Assembly: GCA_041391745.1 (NCBI GenBank)
Contig: JAWKNK010000017.1
Location: 1 to 64,000 of the forward strand
DNA from: JAIXWP01 sp041391745
Lineage (GTDB): Bacteria; Bacteroidota; Bacteroidia; Flavobacteriales_D; Sanyastnellaceae
Length of the DNA stretch: 64,000 bases
Direction: 5' to 3'
The position numbers and the translations under genes are program-made. Below the pieces are notes generated by a model. That model did no database searches and had not been told where the DNA came from. It saw only the letters and a program-made list of their open reading frames with translations. Positions 53,319 to 63,101 of the stretch are shown piece by piece. Within the stretch, counting starts at the first letter, position 1; each line of letters opens with the position of its first letter.

Positions 53319-53326
53319 CAAAGATA
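53319..53326 (-). promoter_or_regulatory. -7 box (TATCTTTG) for the GT2-pyrC operon
   Basis: Exact TAnnTTTG match on the minus strand, 18 bases before the ATG at 53300. A TTTG at 53353-53350 lies 23 bases further upstream, slightly beyond the usual spacing. Confidence 0.5.
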
Positions 53327-53358
53327 AGCGGTTAAGGTCTGAATTTTAACAAAACATG

Positions 53359-54375
53359 TTAAGCCTCGGTTTTATCGAATTTTTCGATAAAACTGTGCGC
53401 TTTTTCCACCATGTTTTTGGAGCCGATAAACAAAGGAACACGCTGGTGCAACTCTGTTGGCTTTAAATCCATAATACGTTGATTACCATCCGTTGCAATG
53501 CCTCCTGCTTGTTCTACAATAAAGGCTAACGGATTCGCCTCATACATCAGGCGCAGCTTGCCATTCGGTGCATTTTGAGTACCCGGATAAATGTAAATCC
53601 CACCTTTAATGAGGTTTCTATGTACATCCGCCACAAGCGACCCTATATAGCGCGCGCTGTATGGTCGATTTGTTTTCTTATCCGTTTGTTTACACCAATC
53701 AACATATTGCTGAACGCCCTTCGAGCATCCAAATAAATTACCTTCATTGATAGAGTAAACCTTTCCATCATCAGGCATTTTCATGTTTTCATGTGACAAG
53801 CAAAACTCTCCGATACTTGGCTCAAGTGTAAATCCATTTACGCCGTGCCCCGTCGTATAAACTAGCATTGTGCTCGACCCGTATATCACATAACCGGCCG
53901 CCACTTGCTCCGCTCCTTTTTGAAGAAAATCATTCACATTAGCCAAGTCTCCTATGCTCGATGTTCTTCTGAAAATGGAAAAAATGGTTCCGATGCTCAC
54001 ATTCACATCAATATTTGACGATCCATCCAGTGGATCAAAGAGCATAACATACTTGGCTTTTTTGTTGATTTCTGCGTCAAAAGCAAAATACTTTTCATTC
54101 TCCTCACTTCCTACACCACACACTTGACCGCCCCATCTCACGGCATTGAGCAAAGTAATGTCTGAAAAAACATCAAGCTTCATTTGAGTTTCACCTTGCA
54201 CATTGGTGGTGCCAACAGCCCCCAAAATATCTTGGAGTCCTGCCTTATTCACTTTATGGTTAATGATTTTAGCTGCTAATCCAATATCCGCAAGAAGTCT
54301 TGATAAATCTCCTGAAGCATACGGGAAATCACCCTGACGCTCCATGATAAACTCGCTCAATGTTACGATACTCAT
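53359..54375 (-). CDS. fbp: Class I fructose-1,6-bisphosphatase
   Basis: 338 residues. Metal and substrate motifs are clear: VMLFDPLDGSSNIDVNVSIGTIFSIF, CGVGSEENEKYFAF, SARYIGSLVADVHRNLIKGGIYIYPG and LRLMYEANPLAFIVEQAGG. Hydrolyses fructose-1,6-bisphosphate in gluconeogenesis, opposing glycolytic flux that ends at pyruvate kinase (also in this window). Its -7 box is four bases from the ATG, so the mRNA is probably leaderless. A palindrome almost identical to one at the pyk operon lies 59-73 bases upstream of the start. Confidence 0.97.
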   Translation of the reverse strand: MSIVTLSEFIMERQGDFPYASGDLSRLLADIGLAAKIINHKVNKAGLQDILGAVGTTNVQGETQMKLDVFSDITLLNAVRWGGQVCGVGSEENEKYFAFDAEINKKAKYVMLFDPLDGSSNIDVNVSIGTIFSIFRRTSSIGDLANVNDFLQKGAEQVAAGYVIYGSSTMLVYTTGHGVNGFTLEPSIGEFCLSHENMKMPDDGKVYSINEGNLFGCSKGVQQYVDWCKQTDKKTNRPYSARYIGSLVADVHRNLIKGGIYIYPGTQNAPNGKLRLMYEANPLAFIVEQAGGIATDGNQRIMDLKPTELHQRVPLFIGSKNMVEKAHSFIEKFDKTEA

Positions 54376-54379
54376 GGCG

Positions 54380-54387
54380 CAAAAGTA
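54380..54387 (-). promoter_or_regulatory. -7 box (TACTTTTG) for fbp
   Basis: Exact TAnnTTTG match on the minus strand with a 4-base spacer to the ATG. Confidence 0.5.
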
Positions 54388-54433
54388 GTGCGCAAAATCA
54401 CTAGATAGGTGACGAAAGTCCTGATTTTACTAG

Positions 54434-54448
54434 GTGTACAATGTACAC
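54434..54448. promoter_or_regulatory. Perfect palindrome GTGTACAATGTACAC between fbp and an OmpA gene
   Basis: Seven-base arms around a single A. With the following TTAG it matches the pyk-operon site at 8074-8092 at 16 of 18-19 positions. On the fbp side it is upstream of the -7 box; on the OmpA side it lies near the -33 region. Confidence 0.6.
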
Positions 54449-54471
54449 TTAGGATAAAAAAAATACTTGGT

Positions 54472-54479
54472 TACCTTTG
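54472..54479 (+). promoter_or_regulatory. -7 box (TACCTTTG) for the OmpA-family gene
   Basis: Exact TAnnTTTG match, 17 bases before the ATG at 54497. The GTGTACA palindrome occupies the region about 24 bases upstream. Confidence 0.5.
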
Positions 54480-54496
54480 CACAAACACTTTTAATC

Positions 54497-55834
54497 ATGA
54501 TTAAGTACCTATTTTCCCTAGCCGGGATTATGTTTGGATTGTCTGTATCTGCACAATTCAACATCGAAGACAGAGTCAAAAACAAAGTCAACCAACGCAT
54601 CGAGCGTAAGATCGACGAAGGAATCGACAAGACGCTCGACAACACCGAAGAAGAAGCCAAGAAGGCCGCTAAAGGTGGTAAGAAGGACAAAGGACAAAAC
54701 CAAAACGAAGAAGCTGCAGGTTCTGAAAATGGGGCTGATGGCGAAACTTCAAACAATGGCACCAACACTCCTTCTAATCAAAAAGCCACTTTAAAAACCT
54801 ATTCCAAATTCGATTTTATTCCAGGTGAAAACATCATCGCATCTGATGACTTTTCTAATGTAGAAATCGGCGACTATCCTATCGATTGGAACACCAATTC
54901 TGGTGGTGAAATCGTGACAGTAGATGGATTGGAAGGCAAATGGTTTCAATTGAGCCGCACGGGTGTTTACATGCCTGAGTACATTACAGATCTTCCTGAA
55001 AATTTTACTCTAGAATATGACCTCATCTGTAATGAAGGATTTAGCTATTACAGCACACCTTTTGCAACATGGTTTACAGCATTAGAAAACCCATCAGCCG
55101 ACTTTGTAAATCACGGTAGATTTGATTCGCAGCCACATGGTGTTCGCGTTGAACTTCATCCAAAAGGCACAGGAAGTGATGGAGGATCAACCTATTTTAT
55201 CAATTATGATGCTGATGGAAGAGAGCTCATTAAAAATGATGTGCGCACTGACCAATTCAACTCTTCTAATGGAAACACAAAAATTCACGTTTCAATTTGG
55301 AGACAAAAAACAAGATTGCGTGTTTATGTCAATCAAGACAAAGTATTGGATTTACCTCGTGCATTTAACCCTGGAACCAAATACAATCGCATCGTTTTTT
55401 CAAGATGGGAAAGTAGCGACAATGACTTGTATTTGTTCAGCAACTTAAGACTTGCAGTTGGCGCACCTGACACACGCAGCAAACTTATCACTGAAGGGAA
55501 ATTAGTAACAAGAGGAATCTTATTCGATGTGGCTTCAGATAAAATTAAACCTGAGTCCTTCGGCACACTCAAAGACATCGCAAAAGTGCTTACTGAAAAC
55601 CCTGACGTTAAAGTGAAAATTATAGGTCACACCGATAGCGATGGTGAGGATTCTAAAAATTTAGATTTATCAAAACGCAGAGCTGCAAGTGTTAAAGATG
55701 CACTTGTAAAAGAATTCAATATTGATGCAAAAAGACTTGAAACAGACGGAAAAGGAGAATCGGAGCCTGTAGACAAAAACGACACGCCTGTGGGCAAAGC
55801 CAACAATAGACGTGTCGAGTTTATCAAGTTGTAA
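54497..55834 (+). CDS. OmpA-family outer-membrane/peptidoglycan-binding protein
   Basis: 445 residues from ATG 54497; an in-frame TTG at 54467 precedes the promoter and is rejected. Signal peptide MIKYLFSLAGIMFGLSVSAQ. A charged helical segment (about 22-100) rich in Lys, Glu, Asp and Gln follows, then a beta-rich region (about 110-320) with a lectin/concanavalin-like run (ASDDFSNVEIGDYPIDWNTN, FTLEYDLICNEGFSYYS). It ends in an OmpA domain (GILFDVASDKIKPES, GHTDSDGEDSKNLDLSKRRA, NNRRVEFIKL). Likely links the outer membrane to peptidoglycan. The beta region suggests sugar binding but is not assigned. It ends directly against the convergent leuS. Confidence 0.87.
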   Translation: MIKYLFSLAGIMFGLSVSAQFNIEDRVKNKVNQRIERKIDEGIDKTLDNTEEEAKKAAKGGKKDKGQNQNEEAAGSENGADGETSNNGTNTPSNQKATLKTYSKFDFIPGENIIASDDFSNVEIGDYPIDWNTNSGGEIVTVDGLEGKWFQLSRTGVYMPEYITDLPENFTLEYDLICNEGFSYYSTPFATWFTALENPSADFVNHGRFDSQPHGVRVELHPKGTGSDGGSTYFINYDADGRELIKNDVRTDQFNSSNGNTKIHVSIWRQKTRLRVYVNQDKVLDLPRAFNPGTKYNRIVFSRWESSDNDLYLFSNLRLAVGAPDTRSKLITEGKLVTRGILFDVASDKIKPESFGTLKDIAKVLTENPDVKVKIIGHTDSDGEDSKNLDLSKRRAASVKDALVKEFNIDAKRLETDGKGESEPVDKNDTPVGKANNRRVEFIKL

Positions 55835-58633
55835 TTAAGCTACAATATTTACAATCTTCTTAGGAACAACGATCACTTTTTTAGGCGTTTTTCCATCGAG
55901 ATACTGAGCCGCTTTTTCGTGAGAAAGAGCGGCTTTTTCTATTTCATCTTTCTCCATCGTAGTCGGTAGACTGATAAAGAATCTTGTCTTTCCATTGAAT
56001 GATACAGGATAATCAAATGCGTCGTCTTCAAGATATGAAGCATTGAATTCTGGCCATGCAGCGACAGTTACCGAACCTTTCATGCCCAATCTTTCCCAAA
56101 GCTCCTCCGCCAAGTGAGGTGCATAAGGAGAGATCAAAATAGTTAACGGTTCTAGGATTTCCCTCTTGTTGCATTTCAAATCAGTCAATTCATTTACCGC
56201 AATCATACTCGTACTCACAACGGTATTCCAACTAAAACGATTTAAGTCATCATTGATTTTTTTTATCGTTTTGTGAAGTACTTTCAACTCTGCTTTTGTA
56301 GCTGTCTCATCAGAAACCGAACATTCATTCGCTTGGTTGTGATACAATCTCCAGAGCTTTCTCAAGAAATTATGCACCCCGTTGATTCCCTTGGTATCCC
56401 ATGGCTTGCTTTGTTCAACAGGTCCCAAAAACATCTCGTAACAACGTAATGTATCTGCTCCAAATTTCTCTACCAATTCGTCTGGAGTCTGCACATTGTA
56501 CTTCGACTTCGACATCTTTTCCACTTCCGTCCCGCAGATGTATTTTCCTTCTTCATTTAAAATGAATTCGGTATCACGATACTCAGGTAGCCAATTTTTA
56601 AAGGCTTCTGTATCCAACACATCATTATCCACTAAGCTGATATCCGCATGCAAGGCTTGAGTGTCGAATTCGTCTTTCTTATCAAAACTCACAAACTTAT
56701 TGGTGCCTTGAATACGATACACAAAACTGCTGCGTCCAAGTATCATTCCTTGGTTGATCATCTTTTTAAACGGCTCATTAAAACCGATAAATCCAAGATC
56801 AAAAAGAATCTTTGTCCAAAATCTTGAGTAAAGCAAGTGACCAGTTCCGTGCTCCGCTCCTCCCATATATAAATCTACCTGACCCCAGTAATCTGCTTTC
56901 TCACGCGATACAAACGCATCATTATTTTGAGGGTCCATGTATCGCAAAAAATACCATGAACTACCTGCCCAACCTGGCATGGTGTTGCGATCGTACTTCC
57001 AATCTTGAGCACGAGCCAAAGGTGGTTCGCCTTCTTCCGTTGGAAGATATTTATCGACTTCTGGAAGAATCACTGGCAATGCACTATCAGCAGCTACCAT
57101 AGGTACTTCCCCTTCATAGGAAACAGGAATTGGCTCTCCCCAGTAGCGCTGGCGACTGAATACTGCATCGCGAAGTCGGTAGTTGATCTTTCCTTTTCCG
57201 CAGCCCAACTTCTCCAATTCTTCAATCACTTTTTTCACAGCATCCTTGTACACCATTCCATTTAAGAATGATGAATTCACCAATTTAATTTCTTTGCTTG
57301 GCTCTGCCTTTTCAGAAATATCAGTATTCTCTAAAATATTCGGAATAGGCAAATTGAATTTTTTAGCAAAATCAAAATCTCTTTGGTCACCAGAAGGAAC
57401 AGCCATTACAGCACCTGTTCCATATCCCGCCAACACATAGTCTCCAATCCAAACAGGAACCTTATCACCTGTGAATGGATGAATCACATAAGCTCCCGTG
57501 AATTCACCAGAAATATTTTTCACATCACTTTGACGGTCTCTTTCTGATTTCAGTTTAGCAGCATTTTGATATGCTTCCACCGCTGATTTACATTCTGTTG
57601 TTGTGATCAAAGAAACCAATTCATGTTCTGGTGCCAAAGTCAAAAACGACACACCGAAAATGGTATCAGGACGTGTGGTAAAAACTTCAATTTCATACGC
57701 ACTTCCCTCTACCATAAATTTCACTGAAGCTCCTTCACTTCTTCCAATCCAATTGCGCTGAATTTCTTTGATGCTTTCCGACCAATCTATCTTCTCCAAA
57801 TCATCAATCAATCTTTGTGCATACGCGGTGATTCGCATGCTCCATTGGCGCATTAATTTTTGCTCCACTGGGTGCCCACCTCTTTCGCTTCTACCGTCTT
57901 TCACTTCATCGTTGGCCAACACGGTTCCTAAAGCAGGACACCAGTTTACCATGCTGTCAGCCAAGTAGGTCAAGCGATAATTCATTAAAATCAATTCCTT
58001 CTGCTCGTTGCTCATGCTCCTCCAATCCGTATCGCTGAAATCACCTTCCCATTTTTCACTGAAGAAAAATTTAGACTTATCAATTTTGGTGTACCAATCA
58101 TCTTCCATCGCCGCATTCACACCATAATTCCCGTTTTCTTCAAACTTAGAAATCAATGACGAAATAGGCTCCGCTTTATCGGTGTCCTTGTTGTACCAAC
58201 TTTCGAATATTTGCTTAAAAATCCATTGCGTCCATTTGTAATATGATGGATCACTGGTTCGTACTTCTCTGTTCCAATCGTAGCAAAAACCCATTTTATC
58301 CAATTGCTCGCGATAGCGCGCAATATTATTTTCGGTGGTAATTGCAGGATGCTGACCGGTTTGAATAGCATATTGTTCTGCAGGTAATCCAAAGCTATCA
58401 TAACCCATAGGGTGCAATACATTCCATCCTTGATGGCGCATATATCGCGCGTATATATCGCTAGCGATATATCCTAAAGGGTGCCCCACGTGTAGACCCG
58501 CTCCGCTTGGATAAGGAAACATATCCAACACATAAAACTTCTTTTTCGAATTGTCTTCGGAAACCTTATATGTTTGGTTTTCACGCCAGTTGTTGCGCCA
58601 TTTCTGCTCTATCGACCTAAAATCGTATTCCAT
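55835..58633 (-). CDS. leuS: Leucine--tRNA ligase
   Basis: 932 residues. Class I: DMFPYPSGAGLHVGHPLGYIASD has the HIGH motif; EKMSKSKYNVQTPDELVEKF has KMSKS; the editing CP1 domain shows VEVFTTRPDTIFGVSFLTLAPEHEL and GYGTGAVMAVPSGDQRDFDFAKKF. A W-rich GWAGSSWYFLRYMDPQN zinc-free region agrees with bacterial LeuRS. The 3' end abuts the OmpA gene with no gap (adjacent stop codons). Confidence 0.97.
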   Translation of the reverse strand: MEYDFRSIEQKWRNNWRENQTYKVSEDNSKKKFYVLDMFPYPSGAGLHVGHPLGYIASDIYARYMRHQGWNVLHPMGYDSFGLPAEQYAIQTGQHPAITTENNIARYREQLDKMGFCYDWNREVRTSDPSYYKWTQWIFKQIFESWYNKDTDKAEPISSLISKFEENGNYGVNAAMEDDWYTKIDKSKFFFSEKWEGDFSDTDWRSMSNEQKELILMNYRLTYLADSMVNWCPALGTVLANDEVKDGRSERGGHPVEQKLMRQWSMRITAYAQRLIDDLEKIDWSESIKEIQRNWIGRSEGASVKFMVEGSAYEIEVFTTRPDTIFGVSFLTLAPEHELVSLITTTECKSAVEAYQNAAKLKSERDRQSDVKNISGEFTGAYVIHPFTGDKVPVWIGDYVLAGYGTGAVMAVPSGDQRDFDFAKKFNLPIPNILENTDISEKAEPSKEIKLVNSSFLNGMVYKDAVKKVIEELEKLGCGKGKINYRLRDAVFSRQRYWGEPIPVSYEGEVPMVAADSALPVILPEVDKYLPTEEGEPPLARAQDWKYDRNTMPGWAGSSWYFLRYMDPQNNDAFVSREKADYWGQVDLYMGGAEHGTGHLLYSRFWTKILFDLGFIGFNEPFKKMINQGMILGRSSFVYRIQGTNKFVSFDKKDEFDTQALHADISLVDNDVLDTEAFKNWLPEYRDTEFILNEEGKYICGTEVEKMSKSKYNVQTPDELVEKFGADTLRCYEMFLGPVEQSKPWDTKGINGVHNFLRKLWRLYHNQANECSVSDETATKAELKVLHKTIKKINDDLNRFSWNTVVSTSMIAVNELTDLKCNKREILEPLTILISPYAPHLAEELWERLGMKGSVTVAAWPEFNASYLEDDAFDYPVSFNGKTRFFISLPTTMEKDEIEKAALSHEKAAQYLDGKTPKKVIVVPKKIVNIVA

Positions 58634-58755
58634 TTGTATTCAAACTTTTCTGCGCCGCGAAGATACTCGGTATTTTGCCCTAATTTTAGGCCTGTATATA
58701 CTAAAACGTCGCTTTTTTCGTTGATAAGCGCCTATTTTTTGATCTTTGCCTCCCT

Positions 58756-61086
58756 ATGAAGCATTTTTTATCTTCTGTTCTGTTGATTTTATCTATCGCC
58801 GGTGTGGCTCAAAACCGCTACGGTATTGGTTCCTGGAAAGACCATTTGTGCTATGAAAACCTGATAGATGTTTGTGAAGGAGAACCCAACATGTACTATG
58901 CTGCTACTCCTGCTAGTCTTTTTTCCTACAGCAAATTTTCTGGTGAAATTCAGCGAATGTCAAAGCTCAATTTGCTTTCTGATGTGCGTATTTCAGCAAT
59001 TGAATATGAGGAGTCAAAAAAAATGCTCATCGTTGGATATGAAAATGGAAACCTCGATTTGATATTCGATGACGAGCGCACTGTCAATATTCCCGATATT
59101 AAAATCAGCTCCATAATTGGTGATAAAAAAATCTACAACATCATTCCTTACAACAACTTAATTTACTTGGCAACTGGATTAGGAATTGTAGTTATTGATC
59201 CTGTTCGTGCAGAAGTAAAAGAGTCTTATCAAATCGGTCCAAACGGTTCACAAGCGACGGTTTTTGACATCGCCATTTTCGATGGAAAAATCTATGCATC
59301 GCTCACGGACAATGTGCTGTATGCTGATATCACGAACCCAATTCTCGCCAATTTCGCGAATTGGACTTCCATGGAAAATCTTCCTGAATCACTGATTGGT
59401 ATTACCAATATTGAATTTGTGGTAGATCAAATGTTGATTCTTGTAAAAGGAGAAACACAAGACATTATTTACAAAAGAGATGTTGGAAATAATGGATGGT
59501 TGGTGTTTTTGGAATATCCAGGTTTGTTTTTCAGAAATATGGTTTTCCGAAATAATCAACTCGTTGTGAGTGGAAGCTACACTGTTGTTCGATTTGATCA
59601 ATTTCTCGCTCAAATTGATGATGTTACATTGGTTAATGGAATTCAGGTTTATCCCAACATGGCCATTGGAGATCGCAATGGTGAAATTTGGATTGCGGAT
59701 AGCGAAAATGGTTTGATGCGTTCCAACCTGAACGTGCAAGACATTGTAGCGCCAAATGGTCCGCATCACCCTGATGCCCGACAAATTGATGCTTTCAATG
59801 ATCATGTATGGATAGCTCACGGTGGTGTTACTGGGTACTATGGCAATCAATTCAACATCCGAAATATTTCTTACAATACAGATGACGAATGGAAAACCAT
59901 TGCGAATCCTCCAGGCACTAACACCGATTTCCCAGGAACTTTAGATATCATCTCTGTTTCTATCGACCCAACTGATAACAACCATGTGTACATGGGCTCA
60001 TGGGAAGACGGTTTATTGGAAATACAAAATGGAGAAGTAGTCAATTCTTTCAACTCTACGAACAGCCCACTTCAAATAGCAGGCTTCACTTGGACCGACG
60101 AATGGATTGGCGTTGCAGGAATCGACATTGATCTCAACGGCACGGCATGGTACACCAATTCATTTACAAACAATGCACTTCAGGCAAGAGATAAAGATGG
60201 AAATTTTTACACCTTCAATCTTTCCCCTACTGTCACCGCAAACAGCATCGTGACCGACATTGTGGCGGCACAAACAGGATTGATTTGGATGGTGCTTAGA
60301 GGAAGAGGTTTGCTTGTGTACAATACAAATGGAACGCTTGAAACAACTAGTGATGATCAGTTCAAATTACTCACCGAGCAAGAAGGACAAGGCAACTTAA
60401 TCAACAACGATGTATATAGCATTAAAGAAGATTTGGACGGTGAAATTTGGATAGGAACTTTGCAAGGGCTTTCTGTTTTGTACAACCAAGAAGCCGTTTT
60501 CACATCGGATCAATTCGACGCTGAAACAATATTGATTGAACAAAGTGGAAACATCCAAGAATTGCTGGCTACCGAGACCATCACTGCTATAGAAATAGAT
60601 GGAGGAAACAGAAAATGGATTTCTACAGCCAACAGCGGAGTCTATCTGTTTAGCGATGATGGTGTAACTCAAATTGAGCACTTCACCATTGACAATAGTC
60701 CACTGTTGACAAACAACGTGATCGATATGGCGATCAATCAGCGCACAGGCGAAGTATTTTTCATTACAGAGATGGGAGTGATTTCCTATTTCGGCGATGC
60801 CACCAATTTTGACCAAGAAATTAAAGAGGTACGCGCTTTTCCAAATCCTGTTTATGAAAACTATGAAGGTTTAATCACTATTGATGGACTTGCATACAAT
60901 ACCATTGTAAAGATTACGGACCTTCAAGGAAATATTCTATTTGAAACTTCAAGTGAAGGCGGAAGAGCAACGTGGGATGGAAAAGATTTTAACGGTCAAA
61001 AACCAGCCTCAGGCGTCTATTTGATTTTCGCTATTTCTGAAGTTGGCGAATCAGCAAATGTTGGAAAAATTGCAATCATAAAGTAG
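58756..61086 (+). CDS. porZ: PorZ-like beta-propeller protein with T9SS C-terminal domain
   Basis: 776 residues. Signal peptide to about residue 19 (SIAGVAQ), then SWKDHLCYENLIDVCEGEPNMYYAATPASLFSYSK, the typical PorZ start, and many propeller blades (ISAIEYEESKKMLIVGYENGNLDLIF; LIYLATGLGIVVID; GEIWIGTLQGLSVLYN). The end (VRAFPNPVYENYEGLITIDGL, ATWDGKDFNGQKPASGVYLI) is a T9SS sorting domain. In Porphyromonas, PorZ sits at the cell surface as part of the attachment complex that loads cargo with anionic lipopolysaccharide. It follows leuS divergently, with a GATCTTTG near-box seven bases before its ATG. Its stop directly precedes the folC ATG. Confidence 0.87.
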   Translation: MKHFLSSVLLILSIAGVAQNRYGIGSWKDHLCYENLIDVCEGEPNMYYAATPASLFSYSKFSGEIQRMSKLNLLSDVRISAIEYEESKKMLIVGYENGNLDLIFDDERTVNIPDIKISSIIGDKKIYNIIPYNNLIYLATGLGIVVIDPVRAEVKESYQIGPNGSQATVFDIAIFDGKIYASLTDNVLYADITNPILANFANWTSMENLPESLIGITNIEFVVDQMLILVKGETQDIIYKRDVGNNGWLVFLEYPGLFFRNMVFRNNQLVVSGSYTVVRFDQFLAQIDDVTLVNGIQVYPNMAIGDRNGEIWIADSENGLMRSNLNVQDIVAPNGPHHPDARQIDAFNDHVWIAHGGVTGYYGNQFNIRNISYNTDDEWKTIANPPGTNTDFPGTLDIISVSIDPTDNNHVYMGSWEDGLLEIQNGEVVNSFNSTNSPLQIAGFTWTDEWIGVAGIDIDLNGTAWYTNSFTNNALQARDKDGNFYTFNLSPTVTANSIVTDIVAAQTGLIWMVLRGRGLLVYNTNGTLETTSDDQFKLLTEQEGQGNLINNDVYSIKEDLDGEIWIGTLQGLSVLYNQEAVFTSDQFDAETILIEQSGNIQELLATETITAIEIDGGNRKWISTANSGVYLFSDDGVTQIEHFTIDNSPLLTNNVIDMAINQRTGEVFFITEMGVISYFGDATNFDQEIKEVRAFPNPVYENYEGLITIDGLAYNTIVKITDLQGNILFETSSEGGRATWDGKDFNGQKPASGVYLIFAISEVGESANVGKIAIIK

Positions 61087-62313
61087 ATGAAGTTTACGCA
61101 ATATGAAGAGGTACTTGATTACCTCTTTGCCCAACTTCCAATGTATCAACGCGTCGGTCCTGCAGCTTACAAACCCGACCTGAGCAATACCATTGCCTTA
61201 CTCGAAATTGTTGGGAACCCACAACACCAATTCAAATCAGTGCATGTGGCCGGCACGAATGGAAAGGGTTCTACATCGCACTTGATAGCGTCTTCACTTC
61301 AGGAAGCAGGATATAAAACGGGACTAACAACATCTCCACATCTCAAAGATTTTAGAGAACGCATCAAAATCAATGGTGCCATGATTCCACATGATGATGT
61401 GATTCTATTTGTCAATTCCTTTTCGGAGGATTGGCAAAAAATTTCACCATCATTTTTTGAAATGTCAGTAGCGCTCGCATTCTGGTATTTCGCAAAAGAA
61501 AAAGTAGATATCGCGGTGATCGAAACCGGACTAGGCGGTAGGTTGGACTCCACAAATGTGGTCGTTCCGGAGGTAACTGCTATTACCAATGTTGGATGGG
61601 ACCATGTGAATTTACTTGGTGATACACTAGAAAAAATAGCCGCTGAAAAGGCTGGAATAATCAAACAAAATATTCCCGTTGTTCTTGGAGAAATGAAACC
61701 GAACGTTCATTCGGTTATGATTGAAAAAGCTTCATCAGTAGGTGCTTCGATTATTGACGCATCGTTGCAATCACCAGAACCCCCTCCATCGGCCTTGCTT
61801 GGAAATTATCAAAAAGAGAACAGAAGGACGGCTTTTCAAGTACTTCAAACTTTGAATAAAAAAGGTTGGAATATTTCTCAAAAAAATATTGAAGTTGGAT
61901 TTTCAAAGGTGATTGTAAATACATCGTTGATGGGCAGATGGCAAATTCTCTCCCAAGCCCCTCTTACAATCGCTGATGTAGGACACAACAAAGACGGCAT
62001 CGAGCAAATCATCGCGCAGTTGGCCGAGCAACAGTTTGATCATTTGCATTTTGTCATCGCCATGGTGAATGACAAAGACATTAGATCTGTGCTGGAATTA
62101 TTACCGAAAGAAGCCACCTATTATTTCAGTAAAGCACAAGTTCAGCGTGGACTGGAAGCTTCAATTTTGAAAGCCCAAGCAGAAGAAGTCGGACTATCAG
62201 GAAACACTTACAGCACGATTGAAGAAGCATTCCAAGCTGCAAAAGAAAAAGCCTCCCAAAAAGATTTAATCTTTATAGGAGGCTCAGTCTTTACAGTTGC
62301 TGAAGTTTTATAA
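61087..62313 (+). CDS. folC: Bifunctional folylpolyglutamate synthase/dihydrofolate synthase
   Basis: 408 residues. Mur-ligase-type ATP site VHVAGTNGKGSTSHLIASSL, TSPHLKDFRERIKINGAMI, ETGLGGRLDSTN, TNVGWDHVNLLGDTLEKIAAEKAGI and LTIADVGHNKDGIEQI match FolC. Adds glutamates to folates and makes dihydrofolate from dihydropteroate. It starts on the base after the porZ stop, so translation is probably coupled. Convergent with the TonB gene. Confidence 0.95.
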   Translation: MKFTQYEEVLDYLFAQLPMYQRVGPAAYKPDLSNTIALLEIVGNPQHQFKSVHVAGTNGKGSTSHLIASSLQEAGYKTGLTTSPHLKDFRERIKINGAMIPHDDVILFVNSFSEDWQKISPSFFEMSVALAFWYFAKEKVDIAVIETGLGGRLDSTNVVVPEVTAITNVGWDHVNLLGDTLEKIAAEKAGIIKQNIPVVLGEMKPNVHSVMIEKASSVGASIIDASLQSPEPPPSALLGNYQKENRRTAFQVLQTLNKKGWNISQKNIEVGFSKVIVNTSLMGRWQILSQAPLTIADVGHNKDGIEQIIAQLAEQQFDHLHFVIAMVNDKDIRSVLELLPKEATYYFSKAQVQRGLEASILKAQAEEVGLSGNTYSTIEEAFQAAKEKASQKDLIFIGGSVFTVAEVL

Positions 62314-62316
62314 TTC

Positions 62317-63099
62317 TTATTTCAATTCGAAATAAATAGTAATTGATCCTTTCTGGTTCGTTGTCGCATCAGGTTTTACCGAAAACTTCGCAGATTTCGC
62401 CGCTTTCAGTGCGAGTGCATATAGCTGTGTAGCACCACTTGCTGTAGTGTTTGACAACTGGGAATTTACATTAGCAGAAACCACATTCCCATTTTTATCT
62501 ACGATAATATCAACCACAACTTTACCTTCTTCAGTTGGTCGTTCGTCCAACTTAGGTTGAGCAGTCATGCTTCTTCCTGTTAGCGCCCAGGAGCCGTTTC
62601 CTCCACCACCATTGAAAATTCCCTTACCATCCACTCTACCGTCAGGATTTCCTTCCTTTCCTCCACCTTGTGTATCTCCGCCCCCACTTTGGCTTCCGTT
62701 ATTATTATTCAACGAATTCAAAGCATTATTGAGTGGATTACTCACTTCCTGTGGTTTAGGATCAGGCTTAGGGTTAGGTTTAGGATCGGGCTTTGGGTTG
62801 GGATTGTCCACTGGTTTTGGAGCAACTACAGGAGCTTCCTCTTGTGTTTCCACTGATTCTTCAGTTTGTGGTTCCGAAGCATTGGTTGTTTGAGCTACAG
62901 TGGCTGCATCTTGCGAATCCCCTGAACCTTGATCGAAGTCACCGAGGGAGGCCACGTTAAGTGACATAAACTGAGTTCCATCTCCTGCTCCGCCGCCGCA
63001 GTCGCGCAGCATCAACATGAGCAAAAGTGCCATTGCAACGTGGATTCCAAGGCTTCCCACCCAGGAAATACTCTTTTGTGAAGTGTTTGTTGTTTGCAT
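62317..63099 (-). CDS. TonB-like energy transducer
   Basis: 260 residues. A single N-terminal transmembrane helix (SLGIHVAMALLLMLML) anchors it to the inner membrane. A Pro-rich spanning segment (NPNPKPDPKPNPKPDPKP, about 104-121) and a Gly-rich stretch cross the periplasm. The C-terminus (PTEEGKVVVDIIVDKNGNVVSANV to KGSITIYFELK) is a TonB-fold domain, slightly degenerate. Passes energy from ExbB/ExbD to outer-membrane transporters. The ExbD and ExbB genes follow upstream in the same direction with short gaps. Confidence 0.88.
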   Translation of the reverse strand: MQTTNTSQKSISWVGSLGIHVAMALLLMLMLRDCGGGAGDGTQFMSLNVASLGDFDQGSGDSQDAATVAQTTNASEPQTEESVETQEEAPVVAPKPVDNPNPKPDPKPNPKPDPKPQEVSNPLNNALNSLNNNNGSQSGGGDTQGGGKEGNPDGRVDGKGIFNGGGGNGSWALTGRSMTAQPKLDERPTEEGKVVVDIIVDKNGNVVSANVNSQLSNTTASGATQLYALALKAAKSAKFSVKPDATTNQKGSITIYFELK

Positions 63100-63101
63100 G
63101 A

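Noticed and set aside
62317..62335. TTATTTC/GAAATAA inverted repeat between folC and the TonB gene
   Set aside because: Very AT-rich, weak stem with no T-run; not convincing as a terminator.
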